DNA of 5,495 nt, from the NCBI GenBank assembly GCA_030639705.1, contig DAOWKX010000178.1, positions 1 through 5,495 on the forward strand. The letters are read 5' to 3'. Both the position numbers and the translations under genes were made by a program. The notes below the pieces were generated by a model. It saw only the letters and a list, made by a program, of their open reading frames with translations, had not been told where the DNA came from and ran no database searches. The DNA is from Candidatus Aminicenantota bacterium (GTDB lineage Bacteria > Acidobacteriota > Aminicenantia > UBA2199). Shown here piece after piece: positions 5,272 to 5,495 of the stretch (the stretch's first letter is position 1; each line of letters begins with the position of its first letter).

Positions 5272-5495
5272 ATGAAAAAATTATTTTTAGTCATTGTCGC
5301 ACTGGCAATGGTGTCCTCATTTGCTTTTGCTCAGAAAGCAGATGCTGACATTTACGGAACTGTTTTGCTTCCTGATGGATCAGCCATTCCCGGAGTGGCC
5401 ATCACCCTGACCGGTGATGTGATCGGCAAGATGAACGCGGTCACTTCCGAGGAAGGCAACTTCCGTTTCCTCAAACTTCCGCCCGGAAACTATGA
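5272..5495 (+). CDS. Exported protein with CarboxypepD_reg-like domain, likely Oar/TonB-dependent receptor type (partial)
   Basis: Only the first 74 codons lie in the window; the gene continues past 5495. Residues 1-20 are a classic Sec signal peptide (MKK, hydrophobic core, AFA before Gln21), so the protein is exported and probably cleaved after Ala20. Residues about 27-74 (IYGTVLLPDGSAIPGVAITL, then AVTSEEGNFRFLKLPPGNYE) match the carboxypeptidase-regulatory-like beta-sandwich: G-x-V, PGV-x-I-x-L, T-x-x-EGNF-F, LPPGNYE. In acidobacterial and Aminicenantes genomes this start usually introduces a long TonB-dependent-receptor or Oar-like outer-membrane barrel, but the barrel is not visible and other surface proteins also start this way. 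The gene has its own candidate promoter and strong AGGAGG. No TGAC/GTCA box is seen near it, so it is probably outside the lytTR-fis circuit. Confidence 0.85.
   Translation, partial: MKKLFLVIVALAMVSSFAFAQKADADIYGTVLLPDGSAIPGVAITLTGDVIGKMNAVTSEEGNFRFLKLPPGNY

Overview
The window looks like a chromosomal segment from a moderately AT-rich, Gram-negative-type bacterium of the Acidobacteriota/Candidatus Aminicenantes kind. This placement is inferred from gene style only. The clues are a Ser/Thr kinase fused to a TolB-like domain and TPRs, the secreted start of a protein with a carboxypeptidase-regulatory-like (CarboxypepD_reg) domain of the sort that begins Oar/TonB-dependent receptors, and small LytTR and Fis-type regulators. 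No RNA gene, CRISPR array, insertion sequence or integrase was seen.

Layout: (1) 1-145, a short leader with a candidate promoter. (2) 146-2389 (+), a 747-residue kinase/TolB-like/TPR signalling protein with all catalytic kinase motifs and no visible membrane segment. (3) 2412-2813 (-), a convergent TrmO/TsaA-type (UPF0066) tRNA methyltransferase. (4) 2814-3053, a divergent intergenic region carrying two dyad boxes directly against a sigma70-like promoter. (5) 3054-3380 and 3402-3776 (+), a two-gene operon of a stand-alone LytTR DNA-binding protein and a small Fis-type helix-turn-helix protein, neither with a sensor or receiver domain. (6) 3777-4111, an intergenic region with three strong boxes and one degenerate box, plus what looks like a diverged second copy of the lytTR promoter. 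(7) 4112-4984 (+), a predicted lipoprotein with the paired GxxH motifs of the TIKI/TraB/GumN/ChaN superfamily. (8) 4985-5271, an untranslated spacer with a two-turn direct repeat and strong Shine-Dalgarno sequences. (9) 5272-5495 (+), the first 74 codons of an exported CarboxypepD_reg protein that runs off the window.

The most interesting part is 2948-4112. Boxes close to TGACnnnnGTCAyATy occur upstream of the lytTR-fis operon and again between that operon and the lipoprotein gene, and I found no good copy elsewhere in the window. The segment 2970-3010 aligns without gaps to 3989-4029 (29 of 41 identical). In both copies it runs into a -35-like hexamer at the same relative position and then a -10-like hexamer 18 or 19 bases further on. 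The simplest reading is a small regulon: one or both regulators control their own operon and the neighbouring GxxH lipoprotein through a duplicated promoter-operator. Which regulator binds, and what the lipoprotein does, cannot be read from the sequence.
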